From assembly GCF_023206395.1 (NCBI RefSeq), contig NZ_CP066149.1:2852001-2916000 (forward strand): 64,000 nt of DNA, read 5' to 3'. A program made the position numbers and the translations under genes. Positions 19,247 through 29,138 of this stretch are shown one piece after another. The DNA is from Vibrio sp. ED004 (lineage in GTDB: Bacteria; Pseudomonadota; Gammaproteobacteria; Enterobacterales; Vibrionaceae). The notes under the pieces were generated by a model that worked only from the letters and a program-made list of their open reading frames with translations, made no database searches and was not told the origin of the DNA. Position 1 is the first letter of the stretch, and every line of letters starts with the position of its first letter.

Positions 19247-19348
19247 AGGGTGTGTCTTACTCTTCACAAAGTAAGCCTAAATTGATGTTTTCCCATAAGC
19301 CCATCAATCAGGTTGTTCTCTTAACTCTCGAAAGAGGTAAGAAGAATA

Positions 19349-19433
<85 letters not shown>

Positions 19434-19535
19434 AGGGTGTGTCTTACTCTTCACAAAGTAAGCCTAAATTGATGTTTTCCCATAAGCCCATCAATCAGGT
19501 TGTTCTCTTAACTCTCGAAAGAGGTAAGAAGAATA

Positions 19536-19619
<84 letters not shown>

Positions 19620-19720
19620 AGGGTGTGTCTTACTCTTCACAAAGTAAGCCTAAATTGATGTTTCCCATAAGCCCATCAATCAGGTTGTTCTCTTAACTCT
19701 TAAAAGAGGTAAGAAGAATA

Positions 19721-19805
<85 letters not shown>

Positions 19806-19908
19806 AGGGTGTGTCTTACTCTTCACAAAGTAAGCCTAAATTGATGTTTTCCCATAAGCCCATCAATCAGGTTGTTCTCTTAACTCTTAAAAGAGGTAAG
19901 AAGAAATA

Positions 19909-19993
<85 letters not shown>

Positions 19994-20069
19994 AGGGTGT
20001 TTTTTCCTAACTCATAATGGATAGGCTAAAGAGATGTTTTTCCCAACGCATCTCTCAAGTGCGGAGCGC

Positions 20070-20097
20070 ATCATAGCAAACACGTTAAACGTGTAAA
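20070..20097 (-). promoter_or_regulatory. Promoter of the tRNA-Tyr array
   Basis: On the minus strand TTTACA (-35) and TATGAT (-10) are 16 bases apart, followed by a GC-rich discriminator GCGCTCCGC typical of stringently controlled stable-RNA promoters. The spacer contains the palindrome ACACGTTTAACGTGT. Confidence 0.8.
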
Positions 20098-20360
20098 GGG
20101 TTTTTCTTATGGTTTTGTGTTAAATGCTGCCTTTTTGGGCAAAGATGGCGAAAAGTACGCATATTGCTCGTGAAGTGAACATCTGTACTAAGGTTTACGT
20201 ACTGAGGGGTAACACCTTGAGGTGACTGGATTTCTGTATTGTGTTCAATGTGTCTAAAGCGTGATGAAACGTAAATGGAATTTAATCTAGATTTACACTT
20301 CTTGACGTTACAGTATTCATTAGTTGATAGAATACGGTTAATTTCATTTATAGATAATAA

Positions 20361-20520
20361 TACCAATTGTAGTAAATCAAGGTGTCATCTTAGCTTGTTA
20401 AAATGCTCGATAACGGCGTTAGAATTTTTGATTGTAGAATAACTACTTATCGAAAATCCTGCCTTGTTCTCAAGCCTTTTTCCTGCGCTATTTCTGACCA
20501 CTCGCTCACTGTGATTGGTA
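20361..20520. repeat. 160 bp MITE-like element, copy 2
   Basis: The same length and ends as the copy at 1213-1372 (TACCAAT at the left, ATTGGTA at the right), with scattered substitutions. It ends 24 bp before the start of the RND adaptor gene and so forms its immediate upstream region. The DNA between the tRNA promoter and this copy (20098-20360) shows no supported feature. Confidence 0.8.
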
Positions 20521-20544
20521 TAACCTTACTTGCAGACCATTATT

Positions 20545-21621
20545 ATGAAGCATAAATCTGTTTTAACCCTGCTTAGCTTGTCTATTCTTATGGCGTCTCC
20601 GGCCGTACTTGCAAAGCGTATGGGCCCTAGCACTGTCACTGTTGTTACTGAGCAGGTTGATATTCACCAAGTTAGCCAATCTCTTTCGTTGGTCGGTAAG
20701 TTAGAAGCAGAACAATCTGTGATCATTACCTCTGAGGTGGCTGGACGCGTTGACTCAATTAACATTAAAGCTAATCAAGATGTGACTAAAGGTCAGATGT
20801 TGGTTCAGTTAGATGACGATAAGGCAAAAGCGGCAGTTGCAGAAGCGCAAGCGTATCTAAAAGACGAGCAACGTAAGCTAGCGGAATTTCAACGCCTAGT
20901 GAAACGTAACGCGATCACGCAAACTGAAATTGACGCTCAGAAAACCAATGTAGAAATCGCCAATGCTCGTTTAGCTGCTGCAAATGCCAACCTAAAAGAT
21001 CTTCACATTAGTGCACCATTCTCAGGCACAGTCGGCTTTATCGATTTTAGCCGCGGCAAAATGGTGACAGCAGGTACTGAGCTGGTGACTCTAGATGACC
21101 TTTCAGTCATGCAATTAGACCTTCAGATCCCTGAACGTTATCTTTCTATGCTATCAAAAGGCATGAAAGTGACGGCTCGTACCAGTGCATGGGGCGACAC
21201 TCAGTTCACTGGTACTGTCGTAGGCATTGATTCTCGTATTAACGCTGAAACCTTGAACCTTCGAGTTCGAATTCACTTCGACAACAATAATGATTATCTA
21301 AAACCAGGCATGCTAGTGGCAGCGGATATGGACTTCCCACCGGTTGAAGCGCCGATCATCCCTGTACAAGCGTTGGAATACTCAGGTACGAAGCGTTTTG
21401 TCTATGTTATCGACGAAGATAACAAAGCAACTCGTACAGAAGTCTTCCTTGGGGCTCGTATTGATAACGAAGTTGTGATCGACAAAGGTATCGAGATTGG
21501 TCAGAAGATCGTGGTGCAAGGTATCGTGAACATGCGTGACGGCGTATTGGTTCAAGAGCTTGCTGTTAATCGCCCAGCGGATGCTGCAAGTGATAAAAAA
21601 GCACAAAAAGGCGCTAACTAA
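20545..21621 (+). CDS. RND efflux periplasmic adaptor (HlyD/AcrA family)
   Basis: From ATG 20545 the product has 358 residues with a signal peptide (ends near LAKR, residue 24). The barrel-sandwich half motifs SLVGKLEAEQSVIITSEVAGRV and LHISAPFSGTVGFIDFSRGKMV flank an alpha-hairpin (about 88-142), followed by beta-barrel and membrane-proximal domains. It would bridge the inner membrane pump encoded next door to an outer membrane channel. The frame is open from a TTG at 20530, but the signal peptide starts cleanly at 20545. Stop and next start overlap (TAATG). The pair resembles Vibrio VexGH-type pumps; I do not assign the name firmly. Confidence 0.9.
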   Translation: MKHKSVLTLLSLSILMASPAVLAKRMGPSTVTVVTEQVDIHQVSQSLSLVGKLEAEQSVIITSEVAGRVDSINIKANQDVTKGQMLVQLDDDKAKAAVAEAQAYLKDEQRKLAEFQRLVKRNAITQTEIDAQKTNVEIANARLAAANANLKDLHISAPFSGTVGFIDFSRGKMVTAGTELVTLDDLSVMQLDLQIPERYLSMLSKGMKVTARTSAWGDTQFTGTVVGIDSRINAETLNLRVRIHFDNNNDYLKPGMLVAADMDFPPVEAPIIPVQALEYSGTKRFVYVIDEDNKATRTEVFLGARIDNEVVIDKGIEIGQKIVVQGIVNMRDGVLVQELAVNRPADAASDKKAQKGAN

Positions 21622-24600
21622 TGTTGTTATCTGATGTTTCTGTAAAGAGACCAGTAGCGGCTGTCGTATTGAGCCTACTATTGGTTGTGTTTGGTCTTGT
21701 CTCTTTCAATAAGCTTGCGGTTCGAGAGATGCCAGATATTGAAAGCCCGGTGGTATCGATCAGTACTCGTTATGAGGGTGCTTCGGCTACCATCATTGAG
21801 AGCCAAATAACCTCCAACCTTGAAGACCAGTTATCCGGCATCAGTGGTATTGACGAGATCGAGTCTACTACCCGTAACGGTATGTCGCGTATCACCATTA
21901 CCTTTGAGCTTGGTTACGACCTCAATACCGGTGTGAGTGATGTTCGTGATGCCGTAGCTCGTGCGCAGCGTTCATTGCCCGATGAAGCCGACGACCCAAT
22001 TGTTTATAAGAACAACGGTAGTGGCGAAGCATCGGTTTACATCAACTTAAGCTCGACGGAGATGGACCGAACGCAGTTAACCGATTACACCGAACGTGTG
22101 TTGATTGACCGCTTTAGTTTGATTTCTGGCGTGAGCTCGGTGGATATCTCAGGTGGCTTGTACAAAGTAATGTACGTCAAGCTGAAACCTGCGCAGATGG
22201 CGGGTCGTGGCGTGACGACTTCGGACATCACATCTGCGTTGAACAGTGAGAACATTGAAAGCCCGGGCGGTGAAGTTCGTAACGATGCGATTGTGATGTC
22301 GGTTCGTACTGCTCGTTCTTACACTGAAGCGGAAGATTTCGAATACCTAGTCGTTAAACGTGCCTCTGATAACACACCTATCTATTTGAAAGACGTAGCG
22401 GATGTTTACATTGGCGCAGAAAACGAGAACTCGACCTTTAAGAGTGACGGCGTTGTTAACGTAAGTATGGGTATCGTGCCTCAGTCAGATGCGAACCCAC
22501 TTGAGGTGGCTGACTTAGTCCATAAAGAAGTCGAAGCAATTCAAAAGTTCTTGCCAGATGGTACTCGTCTGGCGGTCGACTATGACTCAACAGTCTTCAT
22601 CGACCGTTCAATCTCAGAAGTTTACAACACACTCTTTATCACGGGTGGCTTGGTTATCCTTGTGCTTTACATCTTTATTGGTCAAGCACGTGCAACACTT
22701 ATTCCTGCGGTAACCGTGCCTGTATCTCTGATCTCGTCGTTTATTGCGGCGTACTACTTTGGTTTCTCTATCAACCTGATTACCTTGATGGCACTTATCC
22801 TGTCTATCGGTCTGGTAGTAGATGACGCGATTGTAGTGGTTGAGAACATTTTCCACCACATTGAACGTGGTGAGTCACCGCTGCTTGCTGCCTATAAAGG
22901 TACACGTGAAGTAGGCTTCGCGGTAATCGCAACCACGCTTGTATTAGTAATGGTATTCCTACCAATCTCGTTCATGGACGGCATGGTTGGCCTGTTATTT
23001 ACCGAGTTTTCTGTATTGCTCGCGATGTCGGTGATTTTCTCGTCGCTAGTCGCATTAACGTTAACGCCAGTGTTAGGTAGTAAAATCCTAAAAGCGAACG
23101 TTAAACCAAACCGTTTTAACCTGTTTGTCGAGCGCGTATTTGGCAAGCTTGAGTCTGGATACCGCTCGGTCTTGCGTCGTGCTCTAAACTGGCGTTGGGC
23201 AGCTCCAATCATCATTATCGCGTGTATGGGCGGTAGTTATGGCTTGATGCAACAAGTACCGTCGCAACTGACGCCACAAGAAGACCGTGGTGTTATCTTT
23301 GCGTTCGTTCGTGGTGCCGATGCAACCAGTTACAACCGTATGTCTGCCAACATGGACATCGTTGAAGAGCGCTTAATGCCATTGCTTGGTCAAGGATTCT
23401 TAAAGTCATTCAGTATTCAATCACCAGCATTTGGTGGTAATGCGGGCGACCAAACGGGCTTCGTTATCATGATCCTAGAAGACTGGGATGAGCGTGACGT
23501 TACAGCACAAGAAGCGTTGAACGAAGTTCGCAAATCTTTGAATGGCATTCCTGATGTGCGTGTATTCCCATTTATGCCTGGCTTCAAAGGTGGTTCAAAT
23601 GAGCCAGTTCAATTTGTACTTGGCGGTTCTGATTACACTGAACTTCAAAAATGGGCCGAGCTATTAAAGCAAGCCGCTGAAGAGTCTCCAATGATGGAAG
23701 GCGCGGACATCGATTACTCTGAGAAAACACCAGAGCTATTGGTAACCGTAGATAAGCAGCGTGCAGCAGAGTTAGGTGTTAGCGTTTCAGATATTTCAGA
23801 TACGTTAGAAATCATGCTTGGTGGACGCAGTGAAACCACCTTCGTTGACCGTGGTGAAGAGTACGACGTGTACCTGCGTGGTGATGAGAACAGCTTCAAT
23901 AACGCCAACGATTTAAGCCAAATCTATATGCGAACTCAGTCTGGCGAGCTAGTAACGCTTGATACGCTGACGCACATTGAAGAAGTCGCTTCATCGATTC
24001 GTTTATCGCACTACAACAAGCAGAAATCGGTGACCATCAAAGCGAACCTAATGGAAGGTTACACGCTGGGTGACGCACTCGATTTCCTTGATGAACAAGC
24101 GATTGAACAGCTACCGGGTGATATTTCAGTGAGCTACTCTGGCGAGTCAAAAGACTTCAAAGAGAACCAATCAAGTATCCTAGTGGTATTTGCGCTGGCG
24201 ATGCTAGTCGCGTACTTGGTGCTGGCCGCGCAATTTGAAAGCTTCATTAACCCACTAGTCGTGATGTTCACCGTACCTATGGGGATCTTTGGTGGCTTCT
24301 TAGGCTTAGTGGTGATGAGTCAAGGGCTCAACGTCTACAGCCAGATTGGTATGATCATGTTGATCGGTATGGTAACCAAAAACGGTATCTTGATCGTAGA
24401 ATTTGCCAACCAACTTCGCGACCGTGGTATCGAGTTTGAAAAGGCGATCATTGATGCTTCGGCTCGACGTTTACGTCCAATCATGATGACGGCATTTACT
24501 ACGTTAGCAGGCGCAATTCCATTGATTACCTCAACGGGTGCGGGCTATGAAAGCCGAGTGGCAGTGGGTACGGTTATCTTCTTCGGTATGGGCTTTGCGA

Positions 24601-24734
24601 CTTTGGTTACTCTGTTCGTAATCCCTGCGATGTATCGATTGATTTCTGGCACAACACGTTCTCCGGGTCACGTAGAAGCGCTTCTAAACAAAGAGCTAAG
24701 CCATGACAACGTGGGCAGAACCAGCCACGGTTAA
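21621..24734 (+). CDS. RND multidrug efflux permease
   Basis: The 1037-residue protein has the HAE-1 layout: TM1 (about 12-30), a first periplasmic loop, TM2-6 with the proton-relay motif GLVVDDAIVVVENI (about 396-409, paired aspartates), a second periplasmic loop and TM8-12 with GMVTKNGILIVEFANQLRDRG near 926-946 supplying the lysine. Such pumps export drugs, bile salts or other amphiphiles using the proton gradient. It is translationally coupled to the adaptor and followed by a strong terminator. No outer membrane component is encoded here, so TolC is the likely partner. Confidence 0.93.
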   Translation: MLLSDVSVKRPVAAVVLSLLLVVFGLVSFNKLAVREMPDIESPVVSISTRYEGASATIIESQITSNLEDQLSGISGIDEIESTTRNGMSRITITFELGYDLNTGVSDVRDAVARAQRSLPDEADDPIVYKNNGSGEASVYINLSSTEMDRTQLTDYTERVLIDRFSLISGVSSVDISGGLYKVMYVKLKPAQMAGRGVTTSDITSALNSENIESPGGEVRNDAIVMSVRTARSYTEAEDFEYLVVKRASDNTPIYLKDVADVYIGAENENSTFKSDGVVNVSMGIVPQSDANPLEVADLVHKEVEAIQKFLPDGTRLAVDYDSTVFIDRSISEVYNTLFITGGLVILVLYIFIGQARATLIPAVTVPVSLISSFIAAYYFGFSINLITLMALILSIGLVVDDAIVVVENIFHHIERGESPLLAAYKGTREVGFAVIATTLVLVMVFLPISFMDGMVGLLFTEFSVLLAMSVIFSSLVALTLTPVLGSKILKANVKPNRFNLFVERVFGKLESGYRSVLRRALNWRWAAPIIIIACMGGSYGLMQQVPSQLTPQEDRGVIFAFVRGADATSYNRMSANMDIVEERLMPLLGQGFLKSFSIQSPAFGGNAGDQTGFVIMILEDWDERDVTAQEALNEVRKSLNGIPDVRVFPFMPGFKGGSNEPVQFVLGGSDYTELQKWAELLKQAAEESPMMEGADIDYSEKTPELLVTVDKQRAAELGVSVSDISDTLEIMLGGRSETTFVDRGEEYDVYLRGDENSFNNANDLSQIYMRTQSGELVTLDTLTHIEEVASSIRLSHYNKQKSVTIKANLMEGYTLGDALDFLDEQAIEQLPGDISVSYSGESKDFKENQSSILVVFALAMLVAYLVLAAQFESFINPLVVMFTVPMGIFGGFLGLVVMSQGLNVYSQIGMIMLIGMVTKNGILIVEFANQLRDRGIEFEKAIIDASARRLRPIMMTAFTTLAGAIPLITSTGAGYESRVAVGTVIFFGMGFATLVTLFVIPAMYRLISGTTRSPGHVEALLNKELSHDNVGRTSHG

Positions 24735-24778
24735 TCTGATTGCTTAGTAACGCTGATTAGCAGCAACACTAATTAATA

Positions 24779-24808
24779 AAGCCCGACAACTTACTCGTTG
24801 TCGGGCTT
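24779..24808 (+). terminator. Rho-independent terminator of the efflux operon, interrupted by IS copy 2
   Basis: A 12 bp perfect stem AAGCCCGACAAC / GTTGTCGGGCTT with loop TTACTC. The IS110-like element begins immediately after CTT, exactly as at copy 1. Confidence 0.85.
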
Positions 24809-26119
24809 AATTATATGGTCCGCCTCACTCTCAAGCCCTTAAGCTTAGAGTAGGCTCTCAGAATGAGGTGAACCACATGTCTTCTATTCATATTTTAGGT
24901 ATCGACCTAGGTAAACACTGCTTCCATGCTATCGCACATAACCGTTGTGGGGTGGAGGTGCTTCGTCGTAAATTTAATCGCAATCAACTCTTAATCTTTC
25001 TTAGTAAAATAGAACCAACAACTATTGCTTTCGAAGCTTGTGGCGGTGCTCATTGGCTTGCTCGAAAGTGTGGTGAGCTTGGTCATCAACCCCGACTTAT
25101 TCCTCCTCAGTATGTAAAGCCTTATGTCAAAGGCAATAAAAACGATTTCATCGATGCTTCAGCGATCGCAGAGGCTGCGAGTCGACCGACCATGAGATTT
25201 GTGGCTGTAAAAGTGAAGAGGCTCAAGTCATCGCAGCGATTCATCGAGTCAGAGATAGTTATATCAAGGAGAGAACCGCCACTATGTCGCGGATCGGCGC
25301 GATCTTACTTGAGTTTGGCCTTAGCTTTCCCAAAGGGCATGCAAAGATGAAGTCTCTGTTTCAATGGTTAGCAGAACAAACAGTATCACTACCAAAAGCT
25401 TGCTATGTGAATTGATATCTATCCATGAACACTACAAGTACCTCAATGAACAAATCAAAACCCAAGATATCAAGCTTCAAACTATTGTTGATAATAACGA
25501 AAGTGCTCAATTATTAAAAACTATCCTTGAATTGGCGATCTTACCTCCACATTGTGTATTGCTGATGTAAGCTCTCCGAGTAACTTCACCAATGGCCGCG
25601 AGATGGCGGCTTGGTTGGGACTTGTACCAAGGCAATTCTCAACGGGAGGAAATACCAAGCTACTTGGTATGAGTAAACGAGGAAATAAGCACCTCAGAAC
25701 TCTGTTTATCCATGGCGCAAGAGCTGTACTCTAGGCTAGAGACGACAGGGAAAGTGTTTGGAGAGTGGCTTGTGAACCTACGAGCCACCAAACCATTTAA
25801 TGTAGTGGTAGTTGCATTAGCCAACAAGCTAGTGAGGATAGCTTGGGCGGTGTTATACCACTGCCAAGCTTTAAGGCTGTTTAGCTATAACCAAGTTTGC
25901 AACGCCAATGAACGTGATGACAAAAACGGTCAATCGGCCAGATTAAGAACCTGACACAAAAAATAGCAATCAATGCTTTGGGCTTTTAAGGATAATCTGG
26001 CGCGGATATCATCGTGGAGCTGGGAAGCTAGTGCTCCCAACAAGGACTCCGAATACATTAGCGCAAACCAACTCCGTTATTACTTAATTGTAGTTGCAAT
26101 AACGGGGCGGACCATACAT
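24809..26119 (+). mobile_element. IS110-family (IS1111-like) insertion sequence, copy 2, decayed
   Basis: Nearly identical to copy 1 and in the same orientation, with inverted repeats TATGGTCCGCC at 24814-24824 and GGCGGACCATA at 26106-26116. It carries several additional small deletions compared with copy 1, including one base in the noncoding GGGCTTTT run. Confidence 0.85.
24877..25884 (+). pseudogene. IS110-family transposase, several frameshifts
   Basis: It carries the same N-terminal frame and frameshift as copy 1, plus further losses: one A at about 25397 (AAAAGC for AAAAAGC), changes near 25526 (CCTTGAATTG for CCCTGGAATTGG) and two bases near 25733. The coding region is broken into at least four frames, so this copy cannot make transposase. 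Confidence 0.85.
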
Positions 26120-26131
26120 TTTGTTGCTTAT

Positions 26132-26194
26132 GAGATATGAGATATGAGATATGAGATATGAGATATGAGATATGAGATATGAGATATGAGATAT
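26132..26194. repeat. (GAGATAT)9 heptanucleotide tandem repeat
   Basis: Nine perfect tandem copies of GAGATAT followed by a partial GAG. It lies between the right end of IS copy 2 and the stop of the DsbA-like gene (26217) and is not inside a gene. Confidence 0.95.
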
Positions 26195-26216
26195 GAGTTT
26201 AGAAAGACAAGCTTAT

Positions 26217-26810
26217 CTATTGAATCCTTAGGTATTTGAGGGTTTCAAGCAGTTCATCCATCGAGCGATGACCTCTCAAGTTCACCATGTAGCGGCCATT
26301 GACGATGAAAGTAGGAATGCTAGCAATGGCGGTTTGTTCTGTTTTCGATGCTGCCTCTTCCATCAACTTGGCCCATTGTTGCTGTTGGCTTTCCGTCATA
26401 TCTTCTAGCTTCACAAGCTTATGCTTTTTAAAAAACGTATCGATGTCGGTCGGTTGGAGTGGGCTCTTGGTTTGAACCATCAAGAACAGTTCATTGAGCA
26501 CTTCGTGAGATAGGTTCGGCTGTTGAACCAATACCGTGTAGTAAAGGCTGGCCGCTTGTTGTGTCGATTCATTAAAAATAACGTGAGTACGGTGCAATGT
26601 TAGTTCGCCAGAAGCTTCTTTATCTTTGAGTAGCTCAGTCATCTGCCAACAAGGTGTGCAGGTTAATGAGAAAAACTTGTCTATCTGATGGTCTGTAGAA
26701 TAAGGATTCTTTAGAAGTGTGTATTGCTCTCCTTCGGTAGGAGACGCATAAGTGACTGAGCTAAAAATGATAGACGCTAATAAGAAAAGTATGGCTTGAA
26801 ATTGTTTCAT
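26217..26810 (-). CDS. DsbA-family thiol:disulfide oxidoreductase-like protein
   Basis: The 197-residue product has a signal peptide (1-22, ending TYA), then a thioredoxin-fold active site FFSLTCTPCWQM with C51-x-x-C54-type CTPC, an inserted helical region, and the cis-proline strand ASIPTFIVNGRYMV at about 164-177. The protein would act in the periplasm in disulfide formation or exchange. The CTPC dipeptide differs from the CPHC of classical DsbA, so redox properties and partner are unknown. It has its own start region and is divergent from the DUF1244 gene. Confidence 0.85.
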   Translation of the reverse strand: MKQFQAILFLLASIIFSSVTYASPTEGEQYTLLKNPYSTDHQIDKFFSLTCTPCWQMTELLKDKEASGELTLHRTHVIFNESTQQAASLYYTVLVQQPNLSHEVLNELFLMVQTKSPLQPTDIDTFFKKHKLVKLEDMTESQQQQWAKLMEEAASKTEQTAIASIPTFIVNGRYMVNLRGHRSMDELLETLKYLRIQ

Positions 26811-26894
26811 GGGAGTTCCGGTTTATCGGTGTAGTGACAAAAAATGCCCATCACACGAGGTGTAATAGGCTTGGTTTATTGATGAATGTTTTGA

Positions 26895-26934
26895 AAAGCC
26901 TGCGTTTGCTCCTAGCGAAATGCGGGCTTTTTTT
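26895..26934 (+). terminator. Terminator-like hairpin upstream of the DUF1244 gene
   Basis: AAAGCCTGCGTTTGC pairs imperfectly with GCGAAATGCGGGCTTT and is followed by a run of seven T. It lies between two divergent genes and faces the DUF1244 gene, so it would stop transcription in its leader. An attenuator or the end of a short RNA starting near 26830 are both possible. Confidence 0.55.
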
Positions 26935-26990
26935 GTATAACAATATCTGCTCAACACATTAAAAAATGAAAACTATTAAGGGACACCAAA

Positions 26991-27311
26991 GTGGCTGAAT
27001 TTAAATACAAAGATCTTTCTCAAGAAGAACAAGACAAGCTGGATGCAGCAACCTTTCGTCGCTTGTTAGCACACCTAGACAACAACAAAGATGTACAAAA
27101 CATCGACCTGATGATCTTGGCTGGCTTCTGCCGTAACTGTTTCAGCAAATGGTACAAAGCGGAAGCTGAGCAACAAGGACTAGATCTTGATATCGATGAC
27201 GCTCGTGAGCGTGTATACGGCATGACTTACGATGAGTGGAAACAAAACCACCAACCAAAAGCAACACCAGAACAACTGGCCGCTTTTGAAGCGAAGCAAA
27301 AACCAGAATAA
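26991..27311 (+). CDS. DUF1244 domain protein
   Basis: The 106-residue acidic cytosolic protein matches the DUF1244 family: FRRLLAHLDNN, IDLMILAGFCRNCFSKWYKAEAE with the C-x2-C pair (about 48-51), and YGMTYDEWKQNHQ. Function is unknown. The start is GTG 26991, preceded by AAGGGA; no ATG is available nearby. It is followed by its own terminator. Confidence 0.85.
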   Translation: MAEFKYKDLSQEEQDKLDAATFRRLLAHLDNNKDVQNIDLMILAGFCRNCFSKWYKAEAEQQGLDLDIDDARERVYGMTYDEWKQNHQPKATPEQLAAFEAKQKPE

Positions 27312-27340
27312 TCTCGTGTCATTGGTCACCGATGACACAC

Positions 27341-27367
27341 AAAAAGAGCCCATTAAGGGCTCTTTTT
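27341..27367. terminator. Bidirectional terminator
   Basis: An 11 bp stem AAAAAGAGCCC / GGGCTCTTTTT with loop ATTAA between the convergent DUF1244 gene and the PLP enzyme. Confidence 0.85.
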
Positions 27368-27396
27368 TATTTTGGAACGGGTGCTTATTCTCGCGC

Positions 27397-28464
27397 TTAC
27401 GCTAGCTCACCGGTTTGCGAGAAAGCTTCCAACTTCGCAGCGTAAGGCTGTAGGTCACCAATGTTGTTGTTCACCCACTCGTCATTGAAGTAAGTGTCTA
27501 GGTAACGCTCGCCGCTATCACAAAGCAAAGTCACGATAGAGCCTTTCTCACCGCGCGCTTTCATCTCGCTTGCCAGTTGAAGCACACCGTACATGTTCGT
27601 ACCCGTAGATGCGCCAACCTTGCGACCTAGAATGTCAGATAACCAATGTGTGGTAGCGATGCTTGCTGCGTCTGGAATCTTACGCATTTCGTCAACCACA
27701 CCTGGAATGAAGCTTGGTTCTGCTCGTGGGCGACCAATGCCTTCAATCTTGCTGAATGTGTTGCCTTTCACATTGGTATTGCCCGTTTTGAAGTACTCAT
27801 GGAATACTGAGTTCTCAGGGTCGACAACACAAAGCTTAGTCTCATGTTGTTGGTAACGAATGAAACGGCCGATCGTTGCGGAAGTGCCACCTGTACCCGG
27901 GCTCATTACTACCCAAGTTGGAACCGGGTGATCTTCCATCTGCATTTGATTGAAAATCGAGTTCGCGATGTTGTTGTTACCACGCCAGTCAGTTGCGCGT
28001 TCAGCGTAAGTAAATTGGTCCATGTAGTGGCCATTAAGTTCCGTCGCTAAGCGGCGAGACTCGTCGTAAATCTCATCTGAGCGATCAACAAGATGTGCTT
28101 GGCCGCCGTAGAACTCAATCTGCTCAATCTTCTTTTTCGCTGTGCATTTTGGCATTACCGCAATAAATGGAAGACCAAGTAGGCGAGCAAAGTACGCCTC
28201 AGACACAGCCGTGCTACCAGATGACGATTCAATGATTGTTGTTTCTGGGCCAACCCAACCGTTACAGATAGCGTATAAGAACAGAGAACGCGCCAAACGG
28301 TGCTTCAAAGAGCCTGTTGGGTGTGTGCTTTCATCTTTAAGGTAGATATCAATGCCTTCGATGCTTGGAAGGTCTAGTTTGATAAGGTGCGTATCCGCTG
28401 AGCGTTGGTAGTCGGCTTCAATTTTACGAATCGCGTTGTTAATCCATTGATGGTCAGTGCACAT
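27397..28464 (-). CDS. PLP-dependent cysteine synthase-family enzyme, probable cysteine desulfhydrase
   Basis: The 355-residue fold-type II PLP protein has the Schiff-base lysine in [11 protein letters not shown] (about residue 54), the substrate loop [19 protein letters not shown] (about 79-97) and the phosphate-cradle [13 protein letters not shown] (about 188-200). It is related to O-acetylserine sulfhydrylase and cystathionine beta-synthase but lacks CBS domains. It is divergent from a DecR-type regulator, which in E. coli responds to cysteine and controls cysteine detoxification, so breakdown of L-cysteine is the likely role. That assignment is inferred from context. Confidence 0.82.
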   Translation of the reverse strand: MCTDHQWINNAIRKIEADYQRSADTHLIKLDLPSIEGIDIYLKDESTHPTGSLKHRLARSLFLYAICNGWVGPETTIIESSSGSTAVSEAYFARLLGLPFIAVMPKCTAKKKIEQIEFYGGQAHLVDRSDEIYDESRRLATELNGHYMDQFTYAERATDWRGNNNIANSIFNQMQMEDHPVPTWVVMSPGTGGTSATIGRFIRYQQHETKLCVVDPENSVFHEYFKTGNTNVKGNTFSKIEGIGRPRAEPSFIPGVVDEMRKIPDAASIATTHWLSDILGRKVGASTGTNMYGVLQLASEMKARGEKGSIVTLLCDSGERYLDTYFNDEWVNNNIGDLQPYAAKLEAFSQTGELA

Positions 28465-28593
28465 AAGCGTTCTCCTGATCTTGTGTAGGAATTCTTTGTA
28501 ATTGGTATGGTTATAATGTAGCTAGAACTGGAGAGAAAAACTTTGCCATATTTGCTTTATTTTGACTAAAATGTAGAAAATTATTCTATTTAA

Positions 28594-29067
28594 ATGCGAT
28601 TTGGTGAAAGTGTGATAGATGCCGTAGATAAAAAAATATTAGGGTTGTTACAGGAAGACAGCACGCTGTCACTGAACGATATTTCTGAAGCCGTTAACCT
28701 CACAACAACGCCTTGCTGGAAGCGTCTCAAGCGTCTTGAAGAGAACGGAATCATCGAAAAGAGAGTGGCGCTGCTGAATCCTGAGAAGTTAGATCTTTCT
28801 TTTACCGCGTTCGTATTGGTGAAGACCAGTGACCATTCTCATGAGTGGTATGGGCGCTTTGTGAATACTGTGTCGGACTTTCCAGAAGTGATGGAGTTCT
28901 ATCGCATGGCTGGTGAGTATGATTATATGATGAAGGTGCAGGTTAAAGACATGAAGTGCTTTGATGACTTCTATAAGCGCTTAGTTAACAGCATTGATGG
29001 GATTTCAAATGTGACCTCAACGTTTGCTATGGAACCATTGAAATACACAACTGCATTACCACTATAG
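28594..29067 (+). CDS. decR: Lrp/AsnC-family regulator DecR (YbaO)
   Basis: The 157-residue product has the Lrp-type N-terminal helix-turn-helix ([25 protein letters not shown], about 30-55) and C-terminal RAM domain. The motifs [30 protein letters not shown] and [22 protein letters not shown] agree closely with E. coli DecR/YbaO, which senses cysteine. It is divergent from the PLP enzyme and so probably controls it. Its nearness to tesB, ybaY, atl and ffs mirrors the E. coli ybaO region. An in-frame ATG at 28594 is used; a short N-terminal extension relative to E. coli is possible. Confidence 0.9.
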   Translation: MRFGESVIDAVDKKILGLLQEDSTLSLNDISEAVNLTTTPCWKRLKRLEENGIIEKRVALLNPEKLDLSFTAFVLVKTSDHSHEWYGRFVNTVSDFPEVMEFYRMAGEYDYMMKVQVKDMKCFDDFYKRLVNSIDGISNVTSTFAMEPLKYTTALPL

Positions 29068-29138
29068 TTAGCCTTAGCACCACGCTACATCTTGTCTCAG
29101 TTTAGACATCGCCTCTGCGATAAAGAAAAGGATTATTC

